Assembly (NCBI GenBank): GCA_013115135.1
Contig: JABANP010000318.1
Span: 1-59,746 of the forward strand
DNA from: Perkinsus olseni
Taxonomy: Eukaryota; Perkinsozoa; Perkinsida; Perkinsidae
Direction of reading: 5' to 3'
DNA length: 59,746 nt
A program made the translations under genes and the position numbers. Below the pieces are notes generated by a model that ran no database searches, had not been told where the DNA came from, and saw only the letters and a program-made list of their open reading frames with translations. This document shows positions 32,736-45,398 of this stretch, in pieces. The first letter of the stretch is position 1. Every line of letters starts with the position of its first letter.

Positions 32736-32970
32736 GCTGGGCATCATCAGTTTTTGGGTCCATGAGGGAATCGACCGTTCACTTGTTTACGTTGACCGTT
32801 TCAACTGCTATAGAGGAGATCTGGTGTGGGACGGTGCGACATGGCGGGTCTTCCTGTGAGTAGATCTGCTTGGGCCGAATGGCTTCACTGGGAGCTTTGC
32901 CTCGTAATGATTCTGCCAGCTCTGGAAGAAGCATCTCAGCGGCATTTGGCGTGGTCAGATTGTTTGTTGA

Positions 32971-35900
32971 ATGGCGAATGCCAGTCGGCGGCCGGTCGGA
33001 GAACGTCCCTTGCCAAGCAAGCGGCTGCGTCGACAGAGGATCCCATTGGGGGTGTCGGCAGGAGAAATAATAGCTGTAGACGCCTTGCCGAAGGATAACG
33101 AGGGAGACCTGATACTAAGGGTAAGATTGGAAGATAAAAAAGAGGGAGACAATCTCTAGGACATGGACAGTGCCGATCTTTGGGGCTGATTTCGGATACC
33201 AGAAAACGCTGCTGAATTCTAACTGTACGAAGTTTCCACTGTTGTCTTTCAGACGCTATCGGTATTGCCAGCGGCTTTGAGTACCAACGTTATGGCTTGC
33301 CTACCGCGAGAGCAGCGATTGGTTCTCGCTATAGATCTTGATATGCTCGTGGTTTGGTCTTTCAAACCGGCCACCATCGCTTTGATGGCTGGGTCTAGCC
33401 ACAAGCGTTTGCAGCAACCTTCCCGCGCTAGTGGACTTGGCCAGGTTTCAGTCAAGGGGCTCAACTCCGAATATCCTGTCTGCGTGCGGCTGCGGCGAGG
33501 GGCAAGTGAATTTGTCCACAGGGCGGCACAGGCGTACGACGTTGGTGTCATCTCGACGAAATTGTCGAGGTCCATGGTGGCTGCTATAGCCGGGAGTGTT
33601 GATGGCGGTGGAGGAGCGATAGCGTTTGTGAGAGGGAATGACGATATTGGGCTTGGGCAAGATTACAGCAGTATAGTGCCGAGAGATAGGGGAGAGATCA
33701 TTGTACTCAGCGATGATAAGTAGGAGGGCAGTGTCTCGAATCACTCGTTAATCTGCACTGCAGGATATTCTTCGTTCCGATGCAGAGACTCCGTCGCAGT
33801 CGCACAGCCACTCGCACTGTGTTAAGATGTCGCTCGAATTTAACCAATAGATCCGTATGACTTAAGACGCTGGTTTCACTATAATGGTGATTCACCATTG
33901 GTGATTCACTTAGTGAATTTCACTAAGAATCACTAAGAATCACTAAGAATCACTAATCACTACGTATCCACTTCGCTGTGAATATCGAATCACACACTCG
34001 TGTACTCGTACTGGGGTACTCGCTTTCACAACGCGCCGCCTCGAATGGTACAAGCACAGGCTGCTTGTCAAGTAGCCTGTGTGGCACGGGCTGTGACAGG
34101 TTGTACCAGGCTGCGTAGCTGCTGCATGTTGTATATGACCGTTGATGAGCGCTTTCAAAAGGCCAGAAACTCTCCTCGGTTTGCGCGATGTGCGAGAGGG
34201 CTCCGGATACGCTGAAATCAGTGCCGCGTCGCCGGTGTGGGTCGACGCGCAGCGGACGTTGCGGAGTCCCTGCGGGACTTCGCATAACTTTCACGCCGGA
34301 GGCCGGGACTATAATCAGCCATAAATCCCACCGAGTCTTTTCGCCCTGGAACTCTCGGCGGGTCACCCACGGTGGGTGGCCGTGAGATTTGGGCCCCGGA
34401 CCTGAGTGCTGTTGATGCAGCGGATTCTTTGGGTAGTGTGGTACTCTGGCATTGTTTGAACGCAGCACCACACATCATCTCGCCCCCGGTGTCAACTAAA
34501 AGGTCCAGCGTGAGATGAGGGCAGGGCACTGAGAAGAAGTCGCTATCGCCTACAGATATGTGTGAGTCCCTGCTTCGCGAAGGACAAAGGTCGGCTTATG
34601 AATCATTCACCCCTTCTTCAATACGGAGAAGGCCCAGCTAAGGGTCAACCATTAGCGTCGAAGCAGCCGTGATGATTCCTGCTGCTCCCCGAGCAAGGGA
34701 CCTGATGTGCCTCTCTATTGGTGGCCGTACCTACCGCAGCAAGGTCGCTTCAGTGAAGCGGCTTCACTGGGCTTGGGGCTGAGGCCTCTCTCGCTGATGA
34801 GGACCCAGAAGGGCGCACGTCTTGGGAGGATCATACCTCTACCAACGGCGATTGCTCTCAACGCAACGGCGGTGAGGCTCGCCGCCGTCGCGGCTCCACA
34901 TTCTCATACAGCAACAACTACTTCCGTCATCATCCCACGTTAGTGCCTGTCTTAACTTCTGCGCCGTCTTCATCGACGACATTCTCTTCCGGGGGTCCAC
35001 TCCGCTGCGGAGTCTCCGCAGGTGTGTGTGTTATGGTGTTAGTTCATAGTAGCTGCCATCACAGTTTGGCAAGCTGTCACGGTTTGGAGAACATGTCAAG
35101 CCCTTCGGTGCGACCGACCTGAGAGCTCTGGCTTCAATCCGAATTGTGGACCGAGGATCGGAGCCTCTCTATCACATGGCTATTTGGATACCTTACCGAG
35201 GAGATGGCCGAACGTATACACTCTGACGTTATGCATCGTTGTCAACCGGTTCGGTACTAAAGCGGCAACTAGCAACTAGCCTCGCGAGTATCACTGCAAA
35301 TGGCATTGATATTGAATAGCCCTCGGCTAAATATCGGCAGGCACTAGCTGACTGATATTGAAACCGAGAGCCTAAGCTTGGGTCTCGAGAAACACCGCGC
35401 CCGTGTCTAATAAGTAACACTGACCGGCGTTCGAATCTCGACGAGAACTTCCCACTGCAAGCCATTCAGTGCCTCCTCGTGGGCGGCAAGTAGCTCGTTT
35501 AACTGCTCATGTTGCGTTGTGACGCCGTCGTACCAAGTTGTGACCTCAGGGTGACCTCTTAATCAGTGACTGATCAGTGACTGATCATCAGACTGATTAT
35601 CAGTCGGAGCCTATCACTCCCATCACTTCACTAAACTTTAGTGACCAAAGTTATTTTGGGGCAAATCTATTTCTTACCTGGATGTGTGGTCACCAACGAT
35701 TCGACTACTTCCTCAGGACCGTCTGTCCCGCTGAAGGAACGCTGATCGAGACGGATCCGTACGAGTTTCCGGCATTGGAAGACCTAGCTCAAGAGCTGAT
35801 CTCGTCGACACGAGCGGGTCACGTTCCCGCAGTTCTCAAGCACATAGATGACAACGATCACGATGGAGGAGTCCTCAAGGAGATCTGGATTAACTGCCTT

Positions 35901-36602
35901 CAGAGGATACAGAATCTTCGCGTGGGATTATGGCAGCAGTACCAGCTATCGGGGGCGAGGGCTAAGGCGGAGGTTCAAAAAAGTGTACTTCAAGGCTGTG
36001 TCATCTGCCTTGGTAGGCCCGACAGAGGGAAAGGCTGGGAGACGCCGGCCGATGGGCTTCTTGCCATCTAGAGTTGATTCGCTCGAATGGCGTCGTAGTC
36101 TGTACGAATAGGGTTGCTGTTGATGGCAGGAACGCGGATGCTCATGCATAAGGAGGCATCACGAGGCGCGAGTCGCATTGGCTCTCATGATCTTCGTCCG
36201 GGTTCGAGCTCCCTTCCGAGGTTGGCATGTGTCGCAGGTCCTAAGTGGCCGAAGGACTCTCGGAAGGTTGTCGAGCGGAGGTTGACGGAGTTCGGAGCCG
36301 CGGTCTGGCACAACCCCCTCAAGGCTAGGTGGGAGGAAGTGACACATATCATTTGTTGGCGGCGAGAGGTTGATGATGAGGTAAGACCTCGTTCGGGGGA
36401 CGCCGGCCTCGTATCTTGCTAGCTGGATGCGTCTCAGTGGCGGAAGAAGGTTAACCTGCCGGCCGAGGTGTGGACAGTGGACCACTGGACACCATCTAAG
36501 ATATGCGTCGTTCACAGGGCGTGGGCGGCGAGAGTCTTCGCCTTATGGATCAGGCCGCTGGAGGAAACATTCAGAGTAGGGCTTAGGACTGGTGGTAGAT
36601 GA
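32971..36602 (+). CDS. FCP1-like RNA polymerase II CTD phosphatase with BRCT domain
   Basis: Exon 1 (32971-33120) and exon 2 (33253-33719) give the FCP1 homology domain: RLVLAIDLDMLVVWSF carries the DxD phosphatase motif, followed by VCVRLRRGASEFVHRAAQ, YDVGVISTKLS, FVRGNDDIGLGQDYSSIVP and GEIIVLSDD. Exon 3 starts at 35717 and continues in phase 2 with TVCPAEGTLIETDPYEFPAL, matching the ...LIxVEPYEFF segment of FCP1, so the intron between is 1997 nt. Further exons give EVQKSVLQGCVICLG and RWEEVTHIICWRREVD, then KVNLPAEVWTVDHWTPSK, a BRCT domain, ending at TGA 36602. FCP1 dephosphorylates Ser2/Ser5 of the polymerase tail. The second Asp motif residue is present, but the usual DxDxT is DLDML, an oddity. 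BRCT exon borders are approximate. Confidence 0.78.
33893..33962. repeat. short tandem and palindromic repeats (ATTCAC/TAAGAATCAC)
   Basis: Two copies of ggtgattcac around a short spacer are followed by ttagtgaat and then three to four units of taagaatcac. Located near the start of the 2-kb FCP1 intron. Confidence 0.75.
34218..34529 (-). pseudogene. possible retroelement protease fragment
   Basis: A minus-strand open frame inside the 2-kb FCP1 intron reads LTLDLLVDTGGEMMCGAAFK and QCQSTTLPKESAAS. LLVDTG resembles the active site (D-T/S-G) of retroelement aspartic proteases, usually followed by A rather than G. No flanking reverse transcriptase or LTR is recognised. Low-confidence relic. Confidence 0.3.
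34680..35040 (+). other. coding-like polar stretch inside the FCP1 intron
   Basis: One plus frame reads ADEDPEGRTSWEDHTSTNGD, GEARRRRGSTFSYSNNYF and TSAPSSSTTFSSGGP. It is polar and open but has no ATG in frame and no recognised partners. It may be an optional FCP1 exon, a relic, or chance. Confidence 0.25.
35563..35605. repeat. palindromic TCAGTGACTGATCA repeat
   Basis: aatcagtgactgatcagtga ctgatcatcagactgattatc: overlapping self-complementary words near the 3' end of the 2-kb FCP1 intron, able to fold into hairpins on either strand. Confidence 0.75.
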
Positions 36603-37034
36603 TCATCGCTGCCACTTGTAGATGGAACGTGTTAAGAGTGTGCTGGGTGGTGAAGGAAAGAAAGCGGCGGCTTTGGACTGGACAGAGGCGTCACATTGGA
36701 CGATCATGAACACTATGTTATATTGACAAGTGCTGGTGACGACGAGCTTCTGTACGAGGTGATTCAATAGGATGGTGAACTGAGTATATCCCCGTAGGGG
36801 ACGGAGTAGACGAGAGCAGGGTGGGCAGTTGATGAACTGATGCTGTTACAGCATTGCTGTAGATAGCGCAGCGGGATCTGCTCACAGTTGACTCTCCCGA
36901 CTGTCAAAGTGAGTTGCAAGAGCGTGTTAACGGTCTTGAGTTAGTAGCGTAAATCTGGCCGCATCTCCTTCGAGTTCCTCAGGGGAGGCGTTTCGTGAAT
37001 CAAGTGAAGTCAAGTACCTACTTTTCGTGAAATC
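36603..37034. other. intergenic stretch
   Basis: Between the FCP1 stop and the carotenoid oxygenase start, same strand. No supported coding sequence, repeat or RNA gene seen. It should contain the oxygenase promoter. Confidence 0.4.
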
Positions 37035-39943
37035 ATGCCGAGCGATTCTCTCCCTCCAGCTGCACTCACTCTATCGGAGATAGCTGAGGAGGCTCCACGC
37101 TACTGTAGAGGGTGGAACAACGCTAAGGGGACCAAGCTGGACATGTGGATTGAGGATGTCAAAGGAGAGATCCCCAAAGATATTCGAGGTGACTCCGGAG
37201 GGCCATCGTGATACCGTTGGCCGGCGCCATCGTTCGGATAGCAGCCGCTCTCGGCCTTCGGAATTGTGTAGATTCCGCATCGTGATCAGTAGCCTTTCCG
37301 CAGCCCCTTAGCAGGCGGCTTGGCAACGCCATAGACCTTCTCTTAGGCACATTCATACGTAACGGCCCTGGTTTACTCAATGTGTATGGAGAGGAGTTGA
37401 AGCACCCAATAGACGGCGATGGCCTGGTGGTCGCCCTGGCTTTTAATAACGGCCGAGCTCACTTGAGAAGCAGGTGACAGTCGTCATGCTCTCTGTATTC
37501 TGTACAGATTGGCTACCACCACATTCTGGATTTGTATCAGATTTGTATCCACGTTCTCCCATCGAGCTGAGGAGGCTGCTGGGAGAATGCTCTACCCTGG
37601 TCAGATGGGCTCCGAGCCAAAGTCGCCGGCAGTCCCCAGGAGGTAGGATACTGTTTCAAGCCCTCCTTTCCAAGCGTATCTTGGTGCAGATGGCGCGACC
37701 CGAGCCACACTAATGTCCTCTGTTGGGGAGGGAGGGTTTTGTCATTCCACGAGTAAGCCGCTTCTGGGCTCTTCCTTGATAACTGCATCCCACTTGAGCG
37801 CGTGGATAGCGTGTAGTTCATAGTGGCTAGGTATGCTCTACCACATCGCCTCTGTCCGAGTACATTGGAGACTGTCCGGCAAAAGGAGGACTTGGGCAAA
37901 TCACAGGTAATGATGTGCCCTGGGAACCATTATTCACCTAGTCGTTCGTGCAAGCGAATGAGCCCAATGGTGGTCGTTAGAGAGTAGTGGAAATGACAGG
38001 ATATTCATTCAGTCCCCCTCCCGGTTGTTGCGGCGATACATCTCTTATGCCAAGTCCTCAGACCTTACGACGAACGAGCGCCCATTTCCGGGTCGACGGT
38101 CATTCGAGAAGACTCGTGACCGTATCTTTCGAGTCCAAGTCGAGCCAAGTGCAGTTCAATGAGTATGACAAACACTGGAAGCATCAAAAGCAGATTACCC
38201 ATCAAATACCCGGCCTGACCTACGTAAGGCGTCTATACCTTATTCTTTGATTTTGTAGAGTGGGAACGGAACCGCCACAGGTCCATGACTTTGTCCTCAC
38301 TCCCGATTTCTTCATTGTCCACATGACGCCTTTCGTCTCACTAGACGACGTCAAGTGCACGAAACAGGCCCCTGGACTGCTCATGAAGTCATAACAACCT
38401 CTCGCACTGGTGAGCCGATAAGCTCATACTGTAGGTATCATCCGGAACTGCCAAGTCGGCTGGTTGTCATCCCAAGGAGTGGCGATGGCCCGGTGAGCTC
38501 AGAGTCCTGACCAAGCGAGTCTGTGTCACCATCCGAGATCAGGTCCGGCAATGCGGCATTATGCCGTGTCATATCTTTCATTTCGCGCACTGCGACCAGA
38601 AGGAGCTGAACGGCAAAGTCGCCATTGAGCTCTCGGCCCTTTGCTTGCCTGAGGAGTTTACTATGGAGTTCAAGGACAAGTTCTTCCTGTCCAACTCTAA
38701 TGATGCCCCAGGTGGAGGCCATGCCATATGCTGGCTCCGAGCCCGCGCGGTGGCCGGGCCATAGTGAAATCTCATTACCTTTGGTGCCCTGGAAGGCTCA
38801 GACTATTCTCAGACTATTCATTCTCCGAATCGACTTGGACTCTTTCCTGACTGTTCCCTTTGTCACAGTTCGTGTTCTTTTCAGTCACTGTTCCTTTCGT
38901 TCCGCCAGGTTCCTCTCGTATGTTGTTCACTATCATGTCTTTCAGGTCAGATGTTTCAATTCTCCTTAGCATTCTCTCCGGGAAAGGACTCGGTCACGGC
39001 AGAATGTGTCGAAACCCGCAGGCTGGGTGGCGCAGCGTGCGGCGAGTTCCCCACTGTTCATCCCTTGAGCCACGTTGTACCTGGTAGGCAGGTCTACTCA
39101 ATCACGCGCTGTTATCGCGACTTTTGCTCAGCGTCGAACCGATTCTTGTACATGATGGGAAATACCAGCAAGCGAGTTCCTTTTACTTCTGTCATCAAGA
39201 TCGACAGGCAGGCTCCTGTAAGTCGGGAGGGCCATGAATAATCTACTTGCCGGATTTGTGAAATTCTCGGTCGTCGGGCTAGGGAAGAGCAGTAAGTACC
39301 TTTTCCATCGCCTCTTCAGGAAACTCCTATTAGCATGTGGAAGAGCCCCCCAGGATGCACAGTTGGCGAACCGGTCTTCTGCCCAAGGCTTGATAAGAAA
39401 GGAAAGGTCCCGCTTACTGCAGCGGAAGAGGAGGATGGTTACATAGTCGTAGGTTGGGGGTTCGATCCTTGGCGGCATATTCTCGAATTATCAGGTGCAA
39501 GTTTACGACTCTGTGAGGCACTCTACATATTTCGCTCTTCTAGACGCAAGAGACATCTCTAGAGGGCCGATCTGTGAAGTAAACCGTCATCGCTCCCGGG
39601 GTCGCAGCCGCAGAATTTCGATTTCAACTTGAATTTTTCAACCAACTTGGATGAGCATAGTGAGGGGCGGCTCGTTCCGTACAAGCTGCTCCTGACCATG
39701 GGAAATCCAGTTAGGCTAGGATTCTTTTTTATCTCGATCGTTGATTGTCCGCGAACCGGTACGTTGATGGTTGATACGACGCTTTCGAAACGTCCAAGGG
39801 ATGAAATCAAATCGAATTCTCGCGCTCCGCATTTGTTTTCGTTCGTGTCCCAGTTACATACCAACACGTTCATTACTAACGGATTCCATGGAACATGGTC
39901 TGACGAGCTGCTGGGTTTGGGAGAGTCAGTCGGGAAATTGTGA
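37035..39943 (+). CDS. carotenoid cleavage oxygenase (CCD/RPE65 family)
   Basis: ATG 37035 begins MPSDSLPPAALTLSEIAEEA; the first exon ends EIPKDIRG and joins in phase to TFIRNGPGLLNVYGEEL, HPIDGDGLVVALAFNNG (the family's xGxFxRNGPxP and FDGDGMxxxxxF signatures). Later exons give RLVTVSFESKSSQVQFNEYD, VHDFVLTPDFFIVHMTPF (metal-ligand His of the HDF motif), IFHFAHCDQKELNG, CVETRRLGGAACGEFPTVHP, GEPVFCPRLD with EEEDGYIVV, VQVYDSVRHSTYFALLDARD and finally NGFHGTWSDELLGLG, whose His is the fourth iron ligand. Such Fe(II) enzymes cleave carotenoids or related polyenes. The last intron is about 280 nt. Substrate unknown; no clear targeting peptide. Confidence 0.85.
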
Positions 39944-40041
39944 ATCGCCATTTTCAAGTATGTTTTGACCTTCTTCTCTCTAAAGCGTGTCTCGTTCCAT
40001 TCAATTAGGAGCTGCTTTGCGGGTTCCAGTTTTATATTATA

Positions 40042-43000
40042 ATGTCGCGCTGGCTTGTACGGACGAGATTTCTCCGCCAGCAAGCAACTCCGAGATTCTC
40101 AGCGTCAACTGCGATCATCCCGCGGACCGAGAAGAAGCAAGCAGGAGCTTTCCAATGGCCATTCATTCACCGCAAGTCGATCACTAATGGCATACAGAAG
40201 GCCATACTCGGGACTAAAGGTGACTAACGGCGCTATCGGGTTGACCAACGTGCCCGTCATCGTCGATTGAATCAGAATCAGACCGACTCAGTAAAGTTGT
40301 CTTCTCAGGTTCATCGGATACTTCTATTACGTGGGTTGTCGGTCCCAGAGGGTGTGGAAAGACTACTGCCATTATGTCCACTCCTGTACAGGCTTCACAA
40401 GCTGTTGCCCTCCAGTTTGATTTCCTGAGCACGGAAGAGTAAGTCCGGTATCGAAGTTGCGGCAACGCTGGTTGTATATTCCTCTCCCGTGTTTCTTCAC
40501 GCCCCTGGAATTTTGCTCGCCGACTCGCCACCGAGCCACGGCTTCGCCTCATATTCACGCATCACGGTGGAGTCAATTCTGTCAACCACGGAGCTCAGTT
40601 GTCGTTGGTTATACATTGCATCTCTTTTTCTGTTCTACAACAACAACGCAAGATCGTTCATGGCGGTAGGCTGTCTATTGTAGTCTGGTCTGTCGGGAAT
40701 CAGTGCTATCCGATTAAACCATTAGATGATCAATCTACTACTTCTGAAAACTCTTCTGGATGGCCTGCCGTCTATTGGAAGAAGTTAGGTAAGATATTTG
40801 GAGATAGTTCCGCTCTCTGTCCTTGACAATTCTACGGGAGGGAGACCCCCTGTAGTTCTGATCTATTTGATGTCGACGATAACCAGAACGAGTCCCCCAT
40901 CATTGACACTCAAATTTGTCTGATGAGCGTGGCCATACGTTACGGATGATCCGTATCAATCATGGCCTGAATGCGCTCCACCTAACAGTTCGGAGACATT
41001 TCTAAAAAATGATTTCTTCGTTACGAGAAAATGTGAACGAGAGTGAGAGTCGGAGGAGAAAGTACTCGGCAGTACCGACTCGGAGCATATAGTGGCACTC
41101 AACACTGGCGGAGGCTGGCAAGGATCGACTGCGGTACAAGCAGTGCAAGAGAGATCATTCTGAAGTCACAGTAGCCGAGTTCGAGGGCTGGGTAGGAGCG
41201 AACCTGAAGGCTCAGGCTGAGCGAGTCCGTCCCGATGTTACTGGAGGATGAGGCTAAGGTTCGTTCAGAGGGAAGTTCTACTCGACAGGAATCCGACCAA
41301 GGGTGTAGCGGAACGCTTGGATGTTGGGAGTTATGGACAGATGTCGAGTCTGTTTCTTACGAAGCTCCTGCTCTGCCGTACACCATGTTCCGTAATACGT
41401 TAATAGCAGCTGGTAGGTTCTACAAGCTGAACGAAGACGTCATGGTAGTCTACATCTTCAGAAATCTATCCCCTGGTCTTGCTTCTTCATACAGTCTTCA
41501 CGAAATTGCAGTGCATGATGCAATTTGCCTCGCAAGTTTCGATCCCATGCATTCCCTTGAGTACGAATCGCTAGGCGATTTTACCGCCCATCGAGCGCGT
41601 CGCTGCCTCACAGTCAGCCGTGTATTGTAGCGATATGCCGTTTTACCACTATTCGACTGTGATGATGTTGGGATTCTTCAGGCAAGACCTCGACGAGCTG
41701 AGCGCTGGCATGGAGCAGTCGTTACGGAAGCAGATCCTTCGGGCTTGGTTCAAAGAGTGGACGGTTCAAGGCGTTTATCAGGGCATCTGCGACTTCTATC
41801 GAGAGCATCTAGGATGCGAGTTCGACGAGGTAGGCGCTTGGCAACTATCGCGCTTATTCTCACTGAATTGGTCGATAGGTCCTTCCTGAGTATCTCGCAT
41901 CTTCACACTTGTCCCAATTGGTGAGGCAGAAAATCACAGGATACAAGCTGTGGGCGCTGACGGTTCAGCACGGCGGCAACAATTCGGGAGAGGGCGCATT
42001 AGAACTCGGTAGATCTGCGGCCCATCCCTTGCACATCCGTTCGGTCTTGTACCAGCTACGCGGCCGTAGGGATAAAGGTGCATTCGATCGGGTGCTGCCA
42101 ACCTTTCGTGGTCTGGTTGACGCTCAGGAGTCTCCCGTGTGGCCGGGTTGTCCTTTGCAGTATCAGCTTTCAACACCCTAGTGGCTGCAAACAGTTAGTT
42201 CTGTTTTGTCCTCAGGAAGCAAAATACTAAGCCACTACCTCCTGGCGATGAATGTCGTCAACAGAACATCTGTGCCGGTGAAGCTGCTGCTTCTCCTGTC
42301 TAACCGCATGCTAAAGAAGGACCAAAGGCTAGCCCTATGCCTGTACGTCTTGGGGTGGCAGTACCACTGTGGCTGCGTACCAATAGTATCATTCAAGTTA
42401 GTGTGTAGTACCCAAACTAGATCCGCTATCGGAGTGAACGCGACTGTCGCTGAGTTTTTCGGCTCTTTAATGAAACAGTGTTTCAGAAACACTAATCTGC
42501 TACCCACAATGCTTCGCTCACCTGCTAGGTTCCACGTCGATGTAGCTGATCGAAGTCCTAGGTCGTCTAACAAGGCTGGCCATTCCGAAGGGACGGTATA
42601 GCCCGCACCAGCTGTTACTCAGCCCAATATTATTCGCCCTTCAGAAAGACCTCCTTCCCCAACTGATGGCCTGTGCTGCTGACACTGGAACGAATCTAGT
42701 GTTAGAGTGCGACGACAACATAACACAGATCTCCCTGATAGATCCCGAGCGCCACAGCGTCGTGGAATTGGCCGATTTCACCATGGAATCTGTGAGCCCT
42801 GGATCAGTCACCACCGCTGGAACACTTGCACTAGGTTCGCCACGTATTCGTTCCCAATCTTCTCTCCGACCGTCCGACAGCTACAGCCGAAGGTACCTGC
42901 TGCCAGGACGTGCTGATGACGCATTAGATTGCATATCAGGCCGGGCTGGCGATTACCAGCGAGACGATGCTGGGCACTTCGACGCTCTCTGGAGTCTGTT

Positions 43001-44147
43001 CGGTGGCCATCCAGCCACTCTCAGAAAACTCAGCGAGTGAGCCGGAAATCCGCTGGATTTTTCGGAGTGGTACCACTGAGGTACTTCGACGAGGCTACGA
43101 AGATGGATAAGGCGGAGCGGACGAAAAAGGAGATGGAGATGCGGGAGCATCGGAAGAGGGGCAAGATGCGGGACATAGTGTCCCCTTGCGTGTTTGAAGG
43201 GACCATACGAAAAAATGACGCGCTTAGGTGAGCACTTTCACTTACTCTTCCGGGGACTTGCGAAGCTAACTCGATCGTTCGGGAGCACCCGTGGGTTATC
43301 TGCTAGATTTGTCAGATTCCCTCCTTCGAATGGGGGAGGCTGCATGTCCTTTCAGGAACTGCGCGACCGTTTTGATGAGCACCGACCCGAGTGCGCCGCT
43401 CCGTGCCGATCTGGCAATCTTCGACGAGCAGATAGCCGAGTTGATGAACAGTCGGCCTCTGCAGAATATTCGACGAGGACTCGCTGACTTGAGCTCAGGC
43501 TCTATGTGTCCGGTGAGGACCGCATCTTCCCGGACGGGAGCTATCTTTTCCTGGGACTGCCAGGTGGAGTACAAAGTGATCGTGCTCGAGAGTGTCCGAC
43601 ATATCGTCAAGCGATGCACCAGGGATGGCGGGATAGTGGTGCCCGCAGGCCTCACACGTAGCCGGAGGGACCCGTGTTTATTCTTCGTGGCAAACTTGGC
43701 CACGTCACAGATGAGGCGCCGGTCGAGGGTCTCGTGAATAATGCGGCTGGCGATTTTCGAATAGGAGAAAGACCCAGCGTGGCTCGGGTTGATGGAAGGT
43801 AGCTTTGTCTGCCAGTTGCTGATATCCGTCATCCAGTCGTGGTCGGCATGTTGCATGCCAATCTCCTGTCCTGTAAATGGAAGCCTGTGCCAAGAGTCCA
43901 AGTGACGAATGTGTTGACGAGACGCCTCTTGCTCGACTGGGCCGACTCAGAGTTCGATGCGATGACTCCCATCGATAAGGCCAAGTAGGGAAGACAGCAG
44001 TCGGTCGTTCTGTTCCATAGAGGTCCTCGTTGGAGTCTCACGATCGTCGCGGCTGGCAGGTACAACCTCACAGCGATGCGGAACCGAAAGGACATCATCA
44101 ATCAAGTTGATCATCTTGGGTTACGAGGGAGTCATGCTTTCACCTGA
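40042..44147 (+). CDS. P-loop ATPase, probable mitochondrial (AAA/archaeal-ATPase-like); may be more than one gene
   Basis: ATG 40042 begins MSRWLVRTRFLRQQATPRFS, a mitochondrial-type presequence. After an intron the next exon reads ITWVVGPRGCGKTTAIM, a Walker A motif, and QAVALQFDFLSTEE before a GTAAGT donor. Further coding-like exons follow: FYKLNEDVMVVYIFRNLSP, FRQDLDELSAGMEQSLRKQI, GVYQGICDFYREHLGCEFDE, ECDDNITQISLIDPERHSVV, FDALWSLFGGHPATLRKLSE (a G-x-P sensor-like segment common in archaeal-type ATPases), LAIFDEQIAELMNSRPLQN, LLDWADSEFDAMTPIDKA and WSLTIVAAGRYNLTAMRNRK, stop 44147. Splices in the middle are not all resolved, so two adjacent genes cannot be excluded. Function unknown. 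Confidence 0.55.
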
Positions 44148-45398
44148 CTCTTGTGCCTTTCCGACGTAAATGTTTCGGACACGTTCGTTTGGGTATTTGT
44201 GTTACACCGAGTTCTATAGTGGAGTCCGAGCCAAGAATACACGACGTTCCAATCAAAACCAAAATACGAACTGCTGGGATGTTAATGCCTCGTGGTAGTT
44301 CTGGTTGGAGCCTGTTGAGAGAACTTGACGTACTACGGAAGATTGGATCGATAACAGTGCACGGCTCAAGTTTCGCGGTAACAAACAGCTCCCACCTCAC
44401 GATGCAATTCCCGTTAAGTAAGGCCTGTCAGCAATTTCTTGCGGTGTTACTGACAAAAAACACAATACTGGAGTGGCGCTAGAACGACGTCGAACGCGAG
44501 GACAGCATCAGTCATGAAGACATGAACAAACGCCATTTTTCATCAACGGCACTCAGAACTGTACGGAGGGGTTGCTTTAGAACAGGACGATCGATCGACA
44601 GTGACTGAGGGAAGCAGCTAGAGCAACGGATTATGGGCATCTAGTATCGGAGGCTCTTCACCTGTCTCGTATTTCGCTCCTGACGGTCTCCCGGCAGCTC
44701 TCGGCGCTGTTGAGGTCGTCGTAGTAGTCGAGTGGAATCCTACCTGACGTGGTGATCTCCTAATTATGACGCGATAGAACTCGCATGGTCGTGTTATAAG
44801 AGCAGCGAAACCTCGGGAATGTGAATCTCGAGCTTACTCTATTTCGTGTGTGTAAATTGGAGTTGTGTTGCCCAGTCAACCTCCCACCAGGAGCGGTTGT
44901 ATCAGACATGCTGTTACAGTGAATACTACTGAGTACGAAGGTCAGCCCAGCAGCCTAGCCTACTTCGCCCATGATGATAATAATCCCCCCAGAGAAGGAG
45001 AGAATCTTTTAGAAAGATCCGCAAAATCCGCAATTCCTTCATTAAAAATTGTTCAACACTGCTTCACCGTCGGATGTATACAACGTGACGTCGCAGACAC
45101 GCTGGACATGAGAACAGGTCAACACGGGTATCCTGCGCACCCACATGCCTTCATCATTGGGGGATACATGAACACGCTGAATACATAACTAACTGATATA
45201 TTCCGACTTGGCTTTGTTCTCACACTACTGTGAACTGTTAGCGTTGTGAATTAGTGAGCAACCGTCGAGAGGAAGAAATCCGATGAGCAACGGACTGCTT
45301 ACAACTTTCACCGCGTTTCAATACTTACAACAATCGTTACTCGGAAAAAATCGAGTAACGTCAAGGTTAATCTCGACCTCAACTATCCGGTGTATTGG
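44148..45398. other. intergenic stretch at the edge of the secreted-family array
   Basis: No supported gene. The part 45047-45190 is repeated at 46727-46868 and represents the conserved 3' flank of the array unit. A plus frame 44865-45188 runs through that repeat and is probably incidental. Confidence 0.4.
45047..45190. repeat. array 3'-flank repeat, copy 1
   Basis: About 144 bp, including attgttcaacactg and cctgcgcacccacatgcctt catcatt, recurring at 46727-46868 in the same orientation 1.68 kb away. Each copy lies downstream of one member of the minus-strand secreted family. Confidence 0.85.

Noticed and set aside
33953..34471. 172-residue minus-strand open frame
   Set aside because: It lies within the FCP1 intron, runs through the repeats and has no recognisable features apart from the overlapping DTG fragment in another frame.
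43296..43901. 201-residue minus-strand open frame
   Set aside because: Antisense to plus-strand exons of the ATPase locus with better composition.
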